From: Pseudomonas argentinensis | GTDB lineage: Bacteria; Pseudomonadota; Gammaproteobacteria; Pseudomonadales; Pseudomonadaceae | Length of the DNA stretch: 64,000 bases | Direction of reading: 5' to 3' | NCBI RefSeq assembly: GCF_001839655.2 | Contig: NZ_CP056087.1 | Coordinates: 3,596,001-3,660,000 of the forward strand | Shown: piece after piece, positions 63,371 through 64,000 of the stretch | How positions within the stretch are numbered: position 1 is the first letter of the stretch | How the letters are laid out: the number at the start of each line of letters is the position of its first letter | Translations under genes and position numbers: made by a program | The notes under the pieces: model-generated | The model's database searches: none | Told to the model about the DNA's origin: nothing | What the model saw: only the letters and a program-made list of their open reading frames with translations

Positions 63371-64000
63371 ATGGACGCTCGCCCCGCCTCGCCCATCCCC
63401 AGCTTCTGGCGCGACGCCGCCCTGCCCTTTATCGAGCTGCGCTCCATCGAAGACGGCAGAAAGGTCTGCTACGGGCGGCACAGCCATGCGTTCTTCTCGA
63501 TCGGCGCGATCACCGGCGGTCAGAGCACCTACAGCAACCGCGAGGTGGATCGCCAGGTGAGCCAGGGCACAGTGGTGCTGATGAACCCTGGCGACGTGCA
63601 CGCCTGCAACCCCATCGACGGCGAGCCCTGGTCGTACCTGATGTGCTACGTCGACCCGCAGTGGCTGGGCGAACTGCAGCACGCCCAGGACTTTACCGAC
63701 ACACCCACGTTCCAGCGCTTCGCCTCCATCGCCAGCAACGATGCAGAGCTGTATCAGGGCCTGCTGGCATTGCGGCGCAGCCTACTCGATCCAGCGGCCA
63801 GCACCGCCGAGAAGCGCGCCCAAGCCGAGACCTTCTTCGGCCTGGCGCTGCAGCGGCTGGTGCTCGAGGGCGAGCGTGACGACAGCCTGAATCCGCGCCT
63901 GGAACTGGCCGCCGAGCTGATCGAGCAACACTGCGGCGAGCCGCTACGTCTCGATACCCTGTGCGAAGCGGCGCAATTGTCTCCGTCGCAATTGATCCGG
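63371..64000 (+). CDS. AraC family transcriptional regulator, partial
   Basis: 210 codons are seen before the window ends. The N-terminal cupin-like sensor domain (FWRDAALPFIELRSIEDGRKVCYGRHSHAFFSIG, later VLMNPGDVHACNP) is the AraC arm type, and the DNA-binding domain begins at the end (AAELIEQHCGEPLRLDTLCEAAQLSPSQLIR). The ATG at 63371 follows GGGAG. It starts 11 bases after batD on the same strand but is probably a separate unit; it may control a gene to the right of the window. Confidence 0.88.
   Translation, partial: MDARPASPIPSFWRDAALPFIELRSIEDGRKVCYGRHSHAFFSIGAITGGQSTYSNREVDRQVSQGTVVLMNPGDVHACNPIDGEPWSYLMCYVDPQWLGELQHAQDFTDTPTFQRFASIASNDAELYQGLLALRRSLLDPAASTAEKRAQAETFFGLALQRLVLEGERDDSLNPRLELAAELIEQHCGEPLRLDTLCEAAQLSPSQLIR

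Overview
This is a chromosomal window from a Pseudomonas-type gammaproteobacterium. It is GC-rich and gene-dense. It carries the proteobacterial 180-kDa NAD-glutamate dehydrogenase, rmf/rlmL/dacB, an aerobic-type cobalamin assembly operon and many families that are standard in Pseudomonas. From memory, two blocks (about 1-26950 and 35100-64000) follow gene orders of P. aeruginosa. The intergenic repeats and the truncated ammonium transporter show it is a different species. No prophage, CRISPR array, rRNA or tRNA gene was seen.

Layout. 1-13000: VWA protein, class II amidotransferase, oligopeptidase B-like peptidase, HNH protein, RNA methyltransferase, a secreted tandem-repeat protein, a gluzincin-type peptidase, then rnd-ycgL-dehydrogenase-ycgN and a dapA paralogue. 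13400-17650: FadL-type porin, then a MarR-MFS-41-residue protein-glutathione peroxidase cluster on the minus strand. 17698-26950: a ten-gene cobalamin operon (cobO to cobS) behind a cobalamin riboswitch and a recognisable sigma70 promoter. 26983-34404: two NlpC/P60 lipoproteins, a sirtuin coupled to a Tag-like glycosylase, ttcA, a DnaJ-related protein, SprT, CheV, a thioredoxin-fold protein and a DUF5610 protein. 34501-35025: a decapitated amt gene. 35176-49116: ElaB/YqjD-YqjE-type membrane trio, EAL protein, dgt, FUSC protein, yggL, dacB, rlmL, rmf, pyrD, DUF2835, DUF6685 and a secreted hydrolase. 49370-56402: gdhB and a chemoreceptor. 56553-63359: a MoxR-DUF58-DUF4381-BatA-BatB/TPR-BatD operon, followed by a partial AraC regulator cut by the window end.

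The most interesting signal is non-coding. A 364-bp element (14867-15230) and a 255-bp element (46520-46774, opposite orientation) are copies of one MITE-like family with perfect terminal inverted repeats and nested internal hairpins. Several base pairs differ between the copies by compensatory changes, and most length differences lie at hairpin tips. A probable decayed end of the same element lies at 31986-32018. All three sit at the 3' end of a minus-strand gene, and in two cases the element terminus supplies that gene's TAG stop codon. This looks like a mobile or formerly mobile structured DNA/RNA element that may work as a bidirectional 3' end.
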